From NCBI RefSeq assembly GCF_023516575.1, contig NZ_JAMGBE010000002.1, positions 124,001 through 188,000 on the forward strand: a stretch of DNA of 64,000 bases. Direction: 5' to 3'. The position numbers were made by a program, and so were the translations under genes. Below are positions 26,353 to 35,959 of this stretch, piece by piece (position 1 is the first letter of the stretch; each line of letters starts with the position of its first letter). The notes below the pieces were generated by a model. It was given only the letters and a program-made list of their open reading frames with translations, did no database searches and was not told the DNA's origin. This DNA comes from Sphingomonas hankyongi. GTDB taxonomy: Bacteria; Pseudomonadota; Alphaproteobacteria; Sphingomonadales; Sphingomonadaceae.

Positions 26353-28245
26353 TCATTCGTCGGGCTCGACCTTCACGAGGATTTGCCCCTCGGTCACCTG
26401 CAAGCCCATGGTGGCAGCGAGGTCCGTAACTCTTCCGTCGAATGGCGCGAGCAGCCCATGCTCCATCTTCATGGCTTCGAGCGTGAGCAGGCGCTGGCCC
26501 TTCTCCACCTTGTCGCCAGCCGCGACGTCGACCGCCGTCACCTTGCCCGGCATCGGCGCCTCGATCTCGCCATCGTGAATGCCGTGCTCACCGCCACCGC
26601 CGAAGCGAGGCGGGGTGAACAAGAAGGGCTGCGCATCCTTGAACACCAGGGCGCCGTCGCCAAACGGAGCACTGAAGCCCGAGGCGTCAGCGCAGGCTTC
26701 CAGATCGATCGTCCGGCGTTCGCCGGCATGTTCCAAGGTGATCCTTACCTCGTCGTCGGCATTCATGCGGAAGCCTAAGTTCTGGGTCCAGGGCCCCGCA
26801 CGTGCATCTTGCGATCCCGCAAAATAAGGGGCGAACGACTGCATCGCTGCAAGCCGCCACTCATTTTCGCCCGCAACGGGCGCAGCGGCGAGCGCGTCTC
26901 CACGATCCCCGATCAGCCCCGTCGTAACATTCCCAGACTGGAAGTCCGGATCCTGCAAACAGGACAGCAGGAAGGCGGCGTTGGTCTTCACCGGCCAGAC
27001 CCGCAGCCCGAATAATGCGGCGGCGAGGCCCATCATTGCATCCGTGCGGTCCGCGCCGGTCGCGACCAGCTTTGCAATCATGGGATCGTAATAGGGACTG
27101 ATGGCGTCGCCCTCTTCGACGCCCGTTTCAATGCGCGTCGCCGATTCCGGAAAATCAAGGAGCGCAAGCCGTCCGACGCTCGGCAGGAAACCCTTTGCAG
27201 GGTCTTCAGCATAGAGCCGCGCTTCCATCGCCCAGCCGTCGATCGACAGCTCGTCCTGCGTCTTCGGAAGCTTTTCGCCCGACGCAACGCGGAGCTGCCA
27301 TTCAACCAGGTCCTGGCCAGTGATCTCCTCCGTCACCGGATGTTCGACCTGAAGTCGCGTGTTCATCTCCATGAACCAAATGCGATCGGGCTTCAGGCCG
27401 TCGGACGCATCGGCAATGAACTCGATCGTCCCCGCGCCCTCGTAGTTCACGGCCTGTGCGGCGCGTACGGCGGCACCGCACACGGCCTCGCGAGTCTCCG
27501 CGTCCATGCCCGGTGCGGGTGCCTCCTCGATCACTTTCTGATGGCGGCGCTGGAGCGAGCAGTCGCGCTCGAACAGATGGACGACGTTGCCGTGGCTATC
27601 GCCGAATACCTGCACCTCGACGTGGCGCGGCGAGAGGATATATTTCTCGATCAGGACGCGGTCGTCACCGAACGCGCTCGCGGCCTCGCGTTTCGCGCTC
27701 TCCAGAGCATCGTCGAAGCCCTTTGCGTCGTCGACACGGCGCATGCCCTTGCCGCCGCCGCCGGCGACGGCCTTGATCAGCACCGGATAACCGATCGCGT
27801 CGGCCTCCTTTTTGAGGTGCTTCGCGTCCTGGTTCTCGCCGAGATAGCCGGGCGTCACTGGCACCCCGGCATCCGCCATCAATTTCTTGGCTGCGTCCTT
27901 GAGACCCATGGCGAGGATGCTGCCCGGCTTCGGCCCGACCCAGATCAGTCCGGCCTTGATGACGGTCTCCGCGAACTCCGCATTCTCCGACAGGAAACCG
28001 TATCCCGGATGGATCGCCTCAGCGCCGGTCTCTTTGGCGGCCTCGATGATCTTCTCGCCGACGAGATAGGATTCACGCGCCGGGCTCGGTCCGATGTGCA
28101 CCGCCTCATCGGCCATGCGGACGTGCAGCGCCTTGGCGTCGGCGCCCGAATAGACGGCGACCGTGCGAATTCCGAGCCTGCGCGCAGTGCGAATCACGCG
28201 GCAGGCGATCTCGCCACGGTTCGCAATGAGGAGCGATTTGATCAT
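26353..28245 (-). CDS. 3-methylcrotonyl-CoA carboxylase, biotin-containing alpha subunit
   Basis: 630 aa. Biotin carboxylase domain from residue 1 (MIKSLLIANRGEIACRVIRTAR) with ATP-grasp loop KAVAGGGGKGMR, and the MEMNTRLQVEHPVTE catalytic segment. A BT linker follows, then a biotinyl domain near the C-terminus with EAMKMEH (biotinyl Lys about 593). Alpha subunits of acetyl-, propionyl- and methylcrotonyl-CoA carboxylases look alike; the 6-nt spacing to the MCC-type beta subunit upstream points to MCC. Acts in leucine breakdown. Confidence 0.9.
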   Translation of the reverse strand: MIKSLLIANRGEIACRVIRTARRLGIRTVAVYSGADAKALHVRMADEAVHIGPSPARESYLVGEKIIEAAKETGAEAIHPGYGFLSENAEFAETVIKAGLIWVGPKPGSILAMGLKDAAKKLMADAGVPVTPGYLGENQDAKHLKKEADAIGYPVLIKAVAGGGGKGMRRVDDAKGFDDALESAKREAASAFGDDRVLIEKYILSPRHVEVQVFGDSHGNVVHLFERDCSLQRRHQKVIEEAPAPGMDAETREAVCGAAVRAAQAVNYEGAGTIEFIADASDGLKPDRIWFMEMNTRLQVEHPVTEEITGQDLVEWQLRVASGEKLPKTQDELSIDGWAMEARLYAEDPAKGFLPSVGRLALLDFPESATRIETGVEEGDAISPYYDPMIAKLVATGADRTDAMMGLAAALFGLRVWPVKTNAAFLLSCLQDPDFQSGNVTTGLIGDRGDALAAAPVAGENEWRLAAMQSFAPYFAGSQDARAGPWTQNLGFRMNADDEVRITLEHAGERRTIDLEACADASGFSAPFGDGALVFKDAQPFLFTPPRFGGGGEHGIHDGEIEAPMPGKVTAVDVAAGDKVEKGQRLLTLEAMKMEHGLLAPFDGRVTDLAATMGLQVTEGQILVKVEPDE

Positions 28246-28251
28246 CGGCCG

Positions 28252-29850
28252 CTACATCCTGAACACGCCGAACTGCGGCCGATCCGGAATCGGCGCGTTC
28301 AGCGTTGCGGCGAAGGCGAGACCCAAAACATCACGCGTTTGCGCGGGGTCGATGATCCCGTCGTCCCATAGGCGCGCGGTCGCGTGCCACGGATTGCCTT
28401 GCGCTTCATAATCGTCGCGGATGGGCTGCTTGAAGGCCTCGGCCTGCTCCGGCGTCCATTTGTCCGCGTCGCGGTGGACGGTCGCCAGCACGCTAGCGGC
28501 CTGCTCGCCACCCATGACGCTGATGCGCGAATTAGGCCAGGTGAACAGAAACCGCGGCGAGTAAGCACGGCCGGACATGCCGTAGTTGCCCGCACCGAAG
28601 CTGCCGCCGATCAAAACGGTAATCTTTGGAACGCTGGCGGTGGCGACGGCGGTCACCAATTTCGCACCGTGCTTGGCGATGCCCTCTGCCTCATATTTGC
28701 CGCCGACCATGAAGCCGCTGATGTTCTGCAGGAACAGCAACGGGGTCCGGCGCTGGCAGGCGAGCTCAATGAAATGCGCGCCTTTCACCGCGCTTTCGCT
28801 GAACAGGATGCCATTATTGGCAAGGATTGCGACCGGAATTCCCCAGATGTGCGCGAACCCGCACACAAGGGTCGGTCCGTAAAGCGGCTTGAACTCGTGC
28901 AGCTCCGACCCGTCGACGACGCGCGCGATCACCTCATGCACGTCATAGGGCGCGCGCACGTCTTCGGGAATGATGCCGTAGAGCTCGTCGCAATCGAACG
29001 CCGGCGACCGCGGCTCACGCAGCTCGATCGCAGAGGATTGCGGCTGCAGCGTCGAGACGATGTCGCGAACGATGGTCAGCGCATGCTCGTCATTCTCGGC
29101 GAGGTGATCGACGACACCGCTCTTGCGCGCGTGCAGGTCGCCGCCGCCCAGATCCTCGGCGCTGATCTCCTCACCCGTCGCGGCCTTCACGAGCGGCGGT
29201 CCGCCGAGGAAGATCGTGCCCTGGTTGCGGACGATCACGCTTTCGTCGCTCATCGCCGGGACGTAAGCCCCACCCGCGGTGCAGCTTCCCATCACGCACG
29301 CGATTTGCGGGATACCCTTCGACGACATTTGCGCCTGGTTGAAGAAGATGCGGCCGAAATGCTCGCGGTCGGGAAAGACCTCGGCCTGGTGCGGCAGGTT
29401 CGCGCCGCCGCTGTCGACCAGGTAGACGCACGGAAGGCGGTTCTCGAGCGCGATTTCCTGTGCGCGGAGATGCTTCTTCACCGTCATCGGGTAGTAAGTG
29501 CCGCCTTTGACCGTGGCGTCGTTGCAAACGATCATGACCTGCCGGCCCGACACGCGACCGATGCCTGCGATCAGCCCGGCGCCCGGCACCTCGCTGTCAT
29601 ACATGTCGCAGGCGGCAAGCTGACCGATCTCCAGGAACGGCGAACCGGGATCGAGCAGGCGTTCGACGCGCTCCCGGGGCAATAGCTTGCCGCGCGAGAC
29701 ATGGCGTTCGCGGTGCTTTTCGGGACCGCCTTTTGCAGCCTCGGCCACGTCGGCCCGCAGCTTCGCGGCCAAGGTACGGTTGTGCGCGGCGCGAGCGCGG
29801 AACTCCTCGCCTTCCGTCGCAATCTTGCTGTCCAGACGCGGAGCGCTCAT
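28252..29850 (-). CDS. methylcrotonyl-CoA carboxylase beta subunit (carboxyltransferase)
   Basis: 532 aa, usual for MCC beta. Typical segments: [84 protein letters not shown] and [16 protein letters not shown]. These are the MCC form and not the propionyl-CoA form. It transfers carboxyl from biotin to 3-methylcrotonyl-CoA. First of a two-gene operon with the alpha subunit. Confidence 0.93.
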   Translation of the reverse strand: MSAPRLDSKIATEGEEFRARAAHNRTLAAKLRADVAEAAKGGPEKHRERHVSRGKLLPRERVERLLDPGSPFLEIGQLAACDMYDSEVPGAGLIAGIGRVSGRQVMIVCNDATVKGGTYYPMTVKKHLRAQEIALENRLPCVYLVDSGGANLPHQAEVFPDREHFGRIFFNQAQMSSKGIPQIACVMGSCTAGGAYVPAMSDESVIVRNQGTIFLGGPPLVKAATGEEISAEDLGGGDLHARKSGVVDHLAENDEHALTIVRDIVSTLQPQSSAIELREPRSPAFDCDELYGIIPEDVRAPYDVHEVIARVVDGSELHEFKPLYGPTLVCGFAHIWGIPVAILANNGILFSESAVKGAHFIELACQRRTPLLFLQNISGFMVGGKYEAEGIAKHGAKLVTAVATASVPKITVLIGGSFGAGNYGMSGRAYSPRFLFTWPNSRISVMGGEQAASVLATVHRDADKWTPEQAEAFKQPIRDDYEAQGNPWHATARLWDDGIIDPAQTRDVLGLAFAATLNAPIPDRPQFGVFRM

Positions 29851-29964
29851 GGCGAGTGGCCTAGCCGCTGCGATCGAGATTGAAAACTGCCCGGCGGTTC
29901 CGCTTCAATGGCCGCAAGCGGCATGCTATGCCGGGCCAGCGAGGGGGCAACGGAGGTCAAGCGT

Positions 29965-30600
29965 ATGACCTATTGGGAGTTCAAGGGCCGCGAGCTCGTC
30001 AACTGCACGTGCGAATATGGCTGCAACTGTCAGTTCAATGCACTTCCGGACAAGGGCCATTGCCACGCTGTGGCGGCCATCCAGATCGACCAGGGGCACC
30101 ACGGCGAAACGCGCCTGGACGGCTTGCGCGTCGGCGCCATCTTCAAATGGCCGGGACCGATCCATGAAGGGCACGGCGAGGCGCTCGCCTTCGTCGATGA
30201 GCGCGCCGACGACGAACAGCGCGAAGCTTTGCTCAAGATCATGACCGGCCAGGACACCGACCCCTTCGCGACGATGTTTGCGGTCTATGCTTCGACGGTC
30301 GAAACCATGCATCCGCCGGTGTTCACTCCAATCGAGTTCGAGGTCGACGTCGAAGCGAGACGCGGCCGCATGTCGGTGCCCGGCTATGTCGAGATGACCG
30401 GCGAGCCGATCCGCAACAAGGTCTCGGGCGAGGAATCGCGGGCGCAGATCGTACTGCCGGCCGGCTTCGAATATGAAGTTGCCGACATCGGCAGTGCCTC
30501 GAGCCGCACGACCGGCGGGCCGATGCAGGTCGAGTTCGCGGACAGTTACGGCCAGTTCGCCAATCTTCATCTCTGCAGTCACGGTGTCGTCCGCGCCTGA
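29965..30600 (+). CDS. DUF1326 family protein
   Basis: 211 aa. ATG 29965 has a GGAGG element upstream. The N-terminus carries the family signature with clustered cysteines, NCTCEYGCNCQFN (residues about 14-26), followed by a conserved HCHA. The rest includes HPPVFTPIEFEVD and a late GSASSRTTGGPMQVEF. The Cys/His cluster suggests metal binding. It overlaps the start of the DUF2182 gene, with which DUF1326 genes are often paired. Molecular role unknown. Confidence 0.85.
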   Translation: MTYWEFKGRELVNCTCEYGCNCQFNALPDKGHCHAVAAIQIDQGHHGETRLDGLRVGAIFKWPGPIHEGHGEALAFVDERADDEQREALLKIMTGQDTDPFATMFAVYASTVETMHPPVFTPIEFEVDVEARRGRMSVPGYVEMTGEPIRNKVSGEESRAQIVLPAGFEYEVADIGSASSRTTGGPMQVEFADSYGQFANLHLCSHGVVRA

Positions 30601-31321
30601 CCTGACTAGCCGAATATTGCGTCACGAGCGCGCGATCGTCGCCATCGGCATCGCGCTGCTCGTCGCGCTCAGCTGGTGGTTCCTGCTTAGCGGCGCGGGG
30701 ATGGATCATGGCATGGCCATGCCTGGGATGGCGCCGCCGTCGCTGAGTGCGCTGGTGCTGATGTGGTGGCTGATGATGGTGGCGATGATGCTGCCCTCGG
30801 CCGCACCAGCTGTCCTGCTTTACGGCCGCGTTCGCCAAATGCGCGGGGGCGATGCAGACGTCGCGAAATCGTGGGTGTTCCTCGCAGGCTATGTCGCGGT
30901 CTGGTTGCTATTCTCGTTCATCGCAGCGAGCGCGCAGCATTTAATGGCCGGACCGTCTATGACCTTCGAAAATCCCGCGATCGTCAGCGCGATCCTCATC
31001 CTGGCCGGTCTCTACCAGCTCTCCCCACTGAAGGGTGCTTGCCTCCGCGAATGCCGAACGCCCGCGCAGTTCCTCAGCCGGCACTGGCGGCCCGGCACGA
31101 TCGGCGCGCTACGCCTGGGAGTGCTCCATGGCGCTTATTGCGTGGGCTGTTGCTGGCTGCTGATGGCGCTGCTCTTCGTCGGCGGGGTGATGAACTTCGC
31201 GTGGATCGCGGGCCTGACCGTGATCGTCGGGATCGAGAAGCTGGTCCCGGGCGGCGACCTGATCGGACGTCTGGCGGGAGTGGCGCTGATTGCCTGGGGG
31301 GGCGCCCGGCTGCTTCCTTAA
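30584..31321 (+). CDS. DUF2182 predicted metal-binding membrane protein
   Basis: About 245 aa with six to seven TM helices. A Met/His-rich stretch [10 protein letters not shown] lies after helix 1; helix 2 has [32 protein letters not shown] and [16 protein letters not shown] carry conserved Cys and His. I chose GTG 30584, which overlaps the DUF1326 gene by 17 nt; an ATG at 30473 would add 37 residues out of family. The pair may handle a metal. The stop overlaps the convergent isovaleryl-CoA dehydrogenase stop (shared TTAA). Confidence 0.8.
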   Translation: MSSAPDLTSRILRHERAIVAIGIALLVALSWWFLLSGAGMDHGMAMPGMAPPSLSALVLMWWLMMVAMMLPSAAPAVLLYGRVRQMRGGDADVAKSWVFLAGYVAVWLLFSFIAASAQHLMAGPSMTFENPAIVSAILILAGLYQLSPLKGACLRECRTPAQFLSRHWRPGTIGALRLGVLHGAYCVGCCWLLMALLFVGGVMNFAWIAGLTVIVGIEKLVPGGDLIGRLAGVALIAWGGARLLP

Positions 31322-32472
31322 ACGCCGATCACCTCGCGGCCGATCAGCATGCGGCGAATCTCGTTCGTGCCCGCGCCGATATCGAGCAGCTTCGCGTCAC
31401 GATAGTAACGCTCGACCGGCCAGTCCTTGGTGTAGCCGGCGCCACCGAGCGCCTGCACGGCTTCATTGGCCACCTTCACGGCATTTTCCGAGGCGTAAAG
31501 GATCGCGCCGGCGGCGTCGAAGCGCGTCGTTTGTCCCGCATCGCAGGCCCTGGCCACCTGGTAGACGTAGGCACGCGCGCTGTTCAACGCGACATACATG
31601 TCAGCGATCTTGGCCTGCATCAGCTGGAAGCTGCCGATCGGCTTGCCGAACTGCTTGCGCTCGCGGACGTAAGGCAGGACCGTGTCGAGACAGGCCTGCA
31701 TGATCCCGATCTGGATGCCGGCGAGGACGGTGCGCTCATAATCGAGGCCGCTCATCAACACCGCGACGCCTTCATTCTCCTGGCCGAGGATGTTCTCGGG
31801 CGGAACGAAGCAATCGTCGAACACCAGCTCATTCGTTGGTGAGCCGCGCATCCCGAGCTTGTCCATCTTCTGGCCGATGGAGAAACCGTCCATGCCCTTT
31901 TCGATCAGGAAGGCGGTGATCCCGCGGCTGCCCTCGCCCGTCTTTGCGTAGACAACGAGTGTATCGGCATAACCGCCGTTCGTGATCCAGAACTTGGTTC
32001 CGTTGAGGCGGTAGCCGTTGCCGCTTTTCTCCGCCTTGAGCTTCATCCCGACGACGTCGCTGCCGGCGCCCGCCTCGCTCATCGCGAGTGCCCCGACATG
32101 TTCGCCGCTGATCAGCTTGGGGAGATATTTCTTCTTCTGCTCGGGGTTGGCCCAGCGGCGGATCTGGTTGACGCAAAGGTTGGAGTGCGCACCGTAGCTG
32201 AGGCCGACCGATGCCGAGGCTCGCGCGACCTCTTCCTGGGCGACCACATGCTCGAGATAGCCGAGGCCCAACCCGCCCCACTCTTCCTCGACCGTGATGC
32301 CATGAAGGCCAAGCTCGCCCATCTGCGGCCAGAGCTGGCGCGGGAACTCGTCCGTCTCATCCATCTCGGCCGCGATCGGCTGGATCTTGTCGGAGGCGAA
32401 GCGGTGAGTCGTCTCCCGAATGGTGTCGGCCATCTCGCCGAGGCCGAAATCGAGGGCAGCTTCCTGGGACAT
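31318..32472 (-). CDS. ivd: isovaleryl-CoA dehydrogenase
   Basis: 384 aa acyl-CoA dehydrogenase: [23 protein letters not shown] and the C-terminal [17 protein letters not shown]. The catalytic Glu is in [10 protein letters not shown] (Glu246), the position used by isovaleryl-CoA dehydrogenases, while the usual late Glu is replaced (IGAGT), which is diagnostic for this branch. It makes 3-methylcrotonyl-CoA, the substrate of the carboxylase encoded at 26353-29850. The start is ATG 32472; the longer open frame is a shadow of the divergent thiolase. Confidence 0.92.
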   Translation of the reverse strand: MSQEAALDFGLGEMADTIRETTHRFASDKIQPIAAEMDETDEFPRQLWPQMGELGLHGITVEEEWGGLGLGYLEHVVAQEEVARASASVGLSYGAHSNLCVNQIRRWANPEQKKKYLPKLISGEHVGALAMSEAGAGSDVVGMKLKAEKSGNGYRLNGTKFWITNGGYADTLVVYAKTGEGSRGITAFLIEKGMDGFSIGQKMDKLGMRGSPTNELVFDDCFVPPENILGQENEGVAVLMSGLDYERTVLAGIQIGIMQACLDTVLPYVRERKQFGKPIGSFQLMQAKIADMYVALNSARAYVYQVARACDAGQTTRFDAAGAILYASENAVKVANEAVQALGGAGYTKDWPVERYYRDAKLLDIGAGTNEIRRMLIGREVIGV

Positions 32473-32577
32473 TATCGCTTCTCCGTTGCGGGTCGCCGCT
32501 AGCAGAGCGTCCATGGTTTGAACAAGCGAGCCGCCCGCCTTATGTGCGCTGCAACATCCCGACTCCGGAGCACAACC

Positions 32578-33774
32578 ATGGCCACTTCGCCTTCTGCCGA
32601 CCCGATCGTCATCCTCTCCTATGCGCGCACGCCGATGGGCAGCTTCCAGGGTGCCCTCTCCGGACTTAGCGCTACCGAACTCGGGGCTACCGCCGTCAAA
32701 GCGGCCGTCGAGCGCGCTGGGATCAGCGGCGACCAGGTCGACAAGGTCTTCATGGGCAACGTGCTCTCGGCTGGCCTCGGCCAGGCGCCGGCGCGGCAGG
32801 CGGCGCTCGGGGCGGGCCTTCCCCGCTCCGCCGAAGCGGTGACGATCAACAAGGTGTGCGGGTCGGGCATGCAGGCCGCGATGTTCGCCCACGACATGCT
32901 GAACAGCGGCTCGGCCGACGTGATCGTCGCGGGCGGCATGGAGAGCATGACCAACGCGCCTTTCCTGCTGAAGAAGCACCGGTCCGGCGCCCGCATCGGC
33001 CACGACACCGTCTACGACCACATGATGCTCGACGGCCTCGAGGACGCCTACGAGGCGGGTCGCGCCATGGGCACCTTCGCCGAGGACGCTGCACGCGAAT
33101 ATCAGTTCACGCGCGAGCAGCAGGACGAGTATGCGATCGAAAGCCTGCGACGCGCCAATGACGCCATCGCCAACGGCCGATTCGACAAGGAGGTCGTTCC
33201 CGTGACGGTCACCAGCCGCAAGGGCGATGTCACGGTCGACCGCGACGAGCAGCCCAGCAAGGGCAATCCGGAGAAGATCCCGCAGCTCCGCGCCGCGTTC
33301 GCGAAGGACGGCACCATCACCGCCGCGACCTCATCGTCGATCAGCGATGGCGCGGCAGCTCTGGTGCTGACCCGGCAGAGCGTTGCCGACAAGCTCGGCA
33401 AGCAGCCGATCGCGAGAGTGGTCGCGCACGCTGCCCATGCGCAGGAGCCGGAGAAGTTCACCTCCGCGCCCGTTCCGGCAATTCAGAAGGTGCTCGACAA
33501 GGCCGGCTGGAGCGTCGGCGACGTCGACTTGTTCGAGGTCAACGAGGCTTTCGCCTGCGTTGCGATGATCGCGATGCGCGACATCGGAATCCCGCATGAG
33601 AAGATCAACGTGAACGGCGGCGCGACGGCTCTGGGTCACCCGATCGGCGCCAGCGGCGCGCGCATCACGACGACCCTGATCGCCGCGTTGCAGGATCGCG
33701 GCCTCAAGCGGGGGATCGCATCGCTTTGCATCGGCGGCGGCGAGGCAACAGCGATAGCGGTGGAGCTGGTCTAA
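32578..33774 (+). CDS. acetyl-CoA C-acetyltransferase (thiolase)
   Basis: 398 aa. Catalytic residues visible: Cys94 in [10 protein letters not shown], the NEAF motif, His in [16 protein letters not shown] and Cys384 in SLCIGGGEA. All belong to biosynthetic/degradative thiolases that cleave or form acetoacetyl-CoA. It is divergent from ivd with about 105 nt between starts and probably finishes leucine breakdown (acetoacetyl-CoA to acetyl-CoA). ATG 32578 begins [21 protein letters not shown], the family start. Confidence 0.93.
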   Translation: MATSPSADPIVILSYARTPMGSFQGALSGLSATELGATAVKAAVERAGISGDQVDKVFMGNVLSAGLGQAPARQAALGAGLPRSAEAVTINKVCGSGMQAAMFAHDMLNSGSADVIVAGGMESMTNAPFLLKKHRSGARIGHDTVYDHMMLDGLEDAYEAGRAMGTFAEDAAREYQFTREQQDEYAIESLRRANDAIANGRFDKEVVPVTVTSRKGDVTVDRDEQPSKGNPEKIPQLRAAFAKDGTITAATSSSISDGAAALVLTRQSVADKLGKQPIARVVAHAAHAQEPEKFTSAPVPAIQKVLDKAGWSVGDVDLFEVNEAFACVAMIAMRDIGIPHEKINVNGGATALGHPIGASGARITTTLIAALQDRGLKRGIASLCIGGGEATAIAVELV

Positions 33775-33817
33775 CCGAACAGTTCGAGCGGCCGCTCAGA
33801 CGTGATATCGTTCACGG

Positions 33818-34468
33818 ATGAGCGAGCCGGCCTCCTCGATTAGCCAGGACTCAAAGCGCGGCGGATTTGGTCCGCTGCTTTCGAAGATAGCGCTTGAGCT
33901 ATTCATCGTGTTCGTCGGCGTCTCGGCCGCGTTCGCAGTCGAGAATTATCGCGATGCTCGCGCGCAAGACGGGCGTCGCGAAGCGGTCTACCGAGCGCTG
34001 GATCGCGAACTGAAACAAATGGCCGAGACTCACGGCCCGATGATGCACAGGCGCATAACCGAGCAGCTCGATGCCTGGGACAAGGCCGTTGCACGCGGAG
34101 AAAAGCCAATCCCGCCAGCCTTTCGAATTCCGGATGCCGAGCGGCCGCCGACCGGAGTTTGGAACGCAGCGATAGCCACCGGGACCATCGAACTGGTCGA
34201 GCCCGAGCTAATGTTCGAGCTTGCGCGTTTTTATACCCGCGCTGAGACGGTGGGCGACCTGTATCAGCGTTACTCTGCGGCCGCGCAGGTCGATGTCTGG
34301 CCCTATCTCAAGGATGGGCCTTCAGCGTTCTGGGAGCCGGATGGCCAATTGAAGCATGAGATCGCCGCGGACATTCAGCGTCTTCGCGATTTTCGGGATT
34401 GGCAGGGCCGGCTCAGTGAGGAGGCTAGGCTGGTACGAAAAAGGCTCGCGCAAGCCTCCAACGATTAG
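33818..34468 (+). CDS. single-TM hypothetical protein
   Basis: 216 aa. A TM helix (IALELFIVFVGVSAAFAVE, about residues 24-42) is followed by a helical, charged domain with YRDARAQDGRREAVYRALDREL and GVWNAAIATGTIELVEPELMFELARFY. The pattern matches small conserved proteins in Proteobacteria with an ENYR(D/E)-type motif after the TM helix. Function unknown. Confidence 0.68.
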   Translation: MSEPASSISQDSKRGGFGPLLSKIALELFIVFVGVSAAFAVENYRDARAQDGRREAVYRALDRELKQMAETHGPMMHRRITEQLDAWDKAVARGEKPIPPAFRIPDAERPPTGVWNAAIATGTIELVEPELMFELARFYTRAETVGDLYQRYSAAAQVDVWPYLKDGPSAFWEPDGQLKHEIAADIQRLRDFRDWQGRLSEEARLVRKRLAQASND

Positions 34469-34550
34469 CAACGGCCTCGCAAGACTCCCTGATGTTTCGG
34501 GCATGGAACAGTGGTAAGAGCGCCATTCCTGAGACAAGGGGGAAATCACC

Positions 34551-34985
34551 ATGCGCCTGACGATTGTCGCGCTTACCGCGCTTGCCTTGGTTGCGTGCAA
34601 CAAGGCCGAGGCCCCGGCTGACACCAACGTCGCGGACACCAATGCGACGGCGGACGCCAATGCGGCGGATGCCAACGCTGTGGCCACGCCCGCCGCATTC
34701 CAGCTTAACGAGACGTCTTGGACCTACAGCCGCAAAGGCAAGGAGATGCAGGAGTCAGTCGACGCAAGCGGCAATTACATCGTGAATTCAGGAAGCGAGC
34801 ATGTCGACCACGGGACTGCGGTCATGAAGGGCGACAAGGCGTGCTTCACCAGCGCGATGACCAAGGAAGGCGAGGATTGCTGGACTACGAAGCCGGTGGA
34901 AATCGGTCAGTCGATGGAGACGACCAACGACAAGGGTGAGACCCTGAACGTCACGCGTGTCGCCTACACGCCGCTGACCATGTAG
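34551..34985 (+). CDS. putative lipoprotein
   Basis: 144 aa. ATG 34551 opens a lipoprotein signal with lipobox LVAC (Cys16), followed by an Asp/Asn/Ala-rich linker with repeated DTNA/DANA units. The C-terminal part is a small beta-looking domain: TSWTYSRKGKEMQESVDASG, KGDKACFTSAMTKEGEDCW (two Cys). Unknown function. Confidence 0.75.
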   Translation: MRLTIVALTALALVACNKAEAPADTNVADTNATADANAADANAVATPAAFQLNETSWTYSRKGKEMQESVDASGNYIVNSGSEHVDHGTAVMKGDKACFTSAMTKEGEDCWTTKPVEIGQSMETTNDKGETLNVTRVAYTPLTM

Positions 34986-34998
34986 CCCGGAGGGCCAA

Positions 34999-35023
34999 AC
35001 GCCGGCCTATTTAGGGCCGGCGT
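34999..35023. terminator. bidirectional hairpin between convergent genes
   Basis: A perfect 9-bp stem (ACGCCGGCC / GGCCGGCGT) with a 7-nt loop spans the end of the RidA gene and the gap to the lipoprotein gene at 34551. There is no T run, so efficiency is uncertain. Confidence 0.5.
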
Positions 35024-35462
35024 AGGCCTGACATTCGAGCTCGATCAAAGCGCCGAGCGCGAGACCGTTCGCTCCGAACGCACTACGGGCCGGCCGCTTT
35101 CCTTCGGGGAAATAGGTCACGTAGACTTTGTTCATGGCCGCCCAATTGGCCATGTCGCTGAGCATCGCTGTGCAGTGGAACACGTCTTCGTAGCCGCGGC
35201 CTGTGCGCTTGAGGATCGCACCGATATTCTCGAGCGCCTGCTTCGTCTGGGCCTCGATCCCGTCAGGCAACTTGCCGTCAGCGCCGATACCCAGCTGGCC
35301 GGAGAGATAAAGCACATCGCCGACCCGAACCGCGTCGGAGAACGGCAAAGCCTGGCCGTTCAAGGCTGGCTTTCCATAATGTTCGACAGCTTGTCGGGGC
35401 GCGGCGCTTGCTGCGTTGGTCATCAAGAGAACTCCAGTTGCGATCGCGGCAGTGAACTTCAT
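35007..35462 (-). CDS. exported RidA-family protein
   Basis: 151 aa. ATG 35462 is preceded by GGAGGGGG at 5 nt. A signal peptide (MKFTAAIATGVLLMTNAASA) precedes a RidA/YjgF domain: DAVRVGDVLYLSGQLGIGADGKLP, QTKQALENIGAILKRTGRGYEDV and GALIELECQAYAG. Cytosolic RidA enzymes hydrolyse reactive enamine/imine intermediates; exported members are common in Proteobacteria but their substrate is unknown. Last gene of a likely operon with the SH3 and nitronate monooxygenase genes. Confidence 0.85.
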   Translation of the reverse strand: MKFTAAIATGVLLMTNAASAAPRQAVEHYGKPALNGQALPFSDAVRVGDVLYLSGQLGIGADGKLPDGIEAQTKQALENIGAILKRTGRGYEDVFHCTAMLSDMANWAAMNKVYVTYFPEGKRPARSAFGANGLALGALIELECQAYAGPK

Positions 35463-35482
35463 GTGACCCCCTCCTGCTGCAG

Positions 35483-35959
35483 CTAGTCGACCACCTCGGT
35501 CTCTCCCACGCCCCACAGATCGGTCGTGCGGATATATCCTTCGCGCTTGCCCATCGCGATGTGGCACCAGCCATCGTGACATTTCTCTATACGGCCGACC
35601 ACGCCCGGTTCCGCGAGGTAGCGAACCTTGGCATTGTCGCCGGGCCCGGCAGCAACCGGCCGCGGATCGCCTTTCTTCACAACCGCCGTTCGGCGCTCGC
35701 TGAGCAAAGTCGCAAGCATCCACCCCTGCGCGCCGTCGGGATCCTGGATAAGGCGCCAATGTTCGTAACGCTTGACCACGCGAACTGGCAGGTCACGGCG
35801 CTTGTAAAGCCATATGCCGGGGTAAGTCTTGCCGGGACCGGTGCGCGTCATCGCTTCGCCGCTCGCGATGGATGCCCAGTAAGGCGGCTGCTTCTCTTGC
35901 GCGGCTGCAGCCGCTGACAGCACCAACAGGACTGCCGCAGCCGCCCCTCTGATGACCAT
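35483..35959 (-). CDS. exported SH3-domain protein
   Basis: 158 aa. Signal peptide (GAAAAVLLVLSAAAAAQ) and two bacterial SH3-like repeats: MTRTGPGKTYPGIWLYKRRDLPVRVVKRYEHW and VRYLAEPGVVGRIEKCHDGWCHIA. Such domains bind peptidoglycan or peptide ligands in the periplasm. ATG 35959 overlaps the upstream stop as TGATG; a GTG one codon earlier is also possible. 20 nt separate it from the RidA gene. Confidence 0.82.
   Translation of the reverse strand: MVIRGAAAAVLLVLSAAAAAQEKQPPYWASIASGEAMTRTGPGKTYPGIWLYKRRDLPVRVVKRYEHWRLIQDPDGAQGWMLATLLSERRTAVVKKGDPRPVAAGPGDNAKVRYLAEPGVVGRIEKCHDGWCHIAMGKREGYIRTTDLWGVGETEVVD

Noticed and set aside
33786-33797. 12-bp palindrome GAGCGGCCGCTC behind the thiolase gene
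   Set aside because: No loop and no T run, so not a terminator; may be chance in GC-rich DNA.
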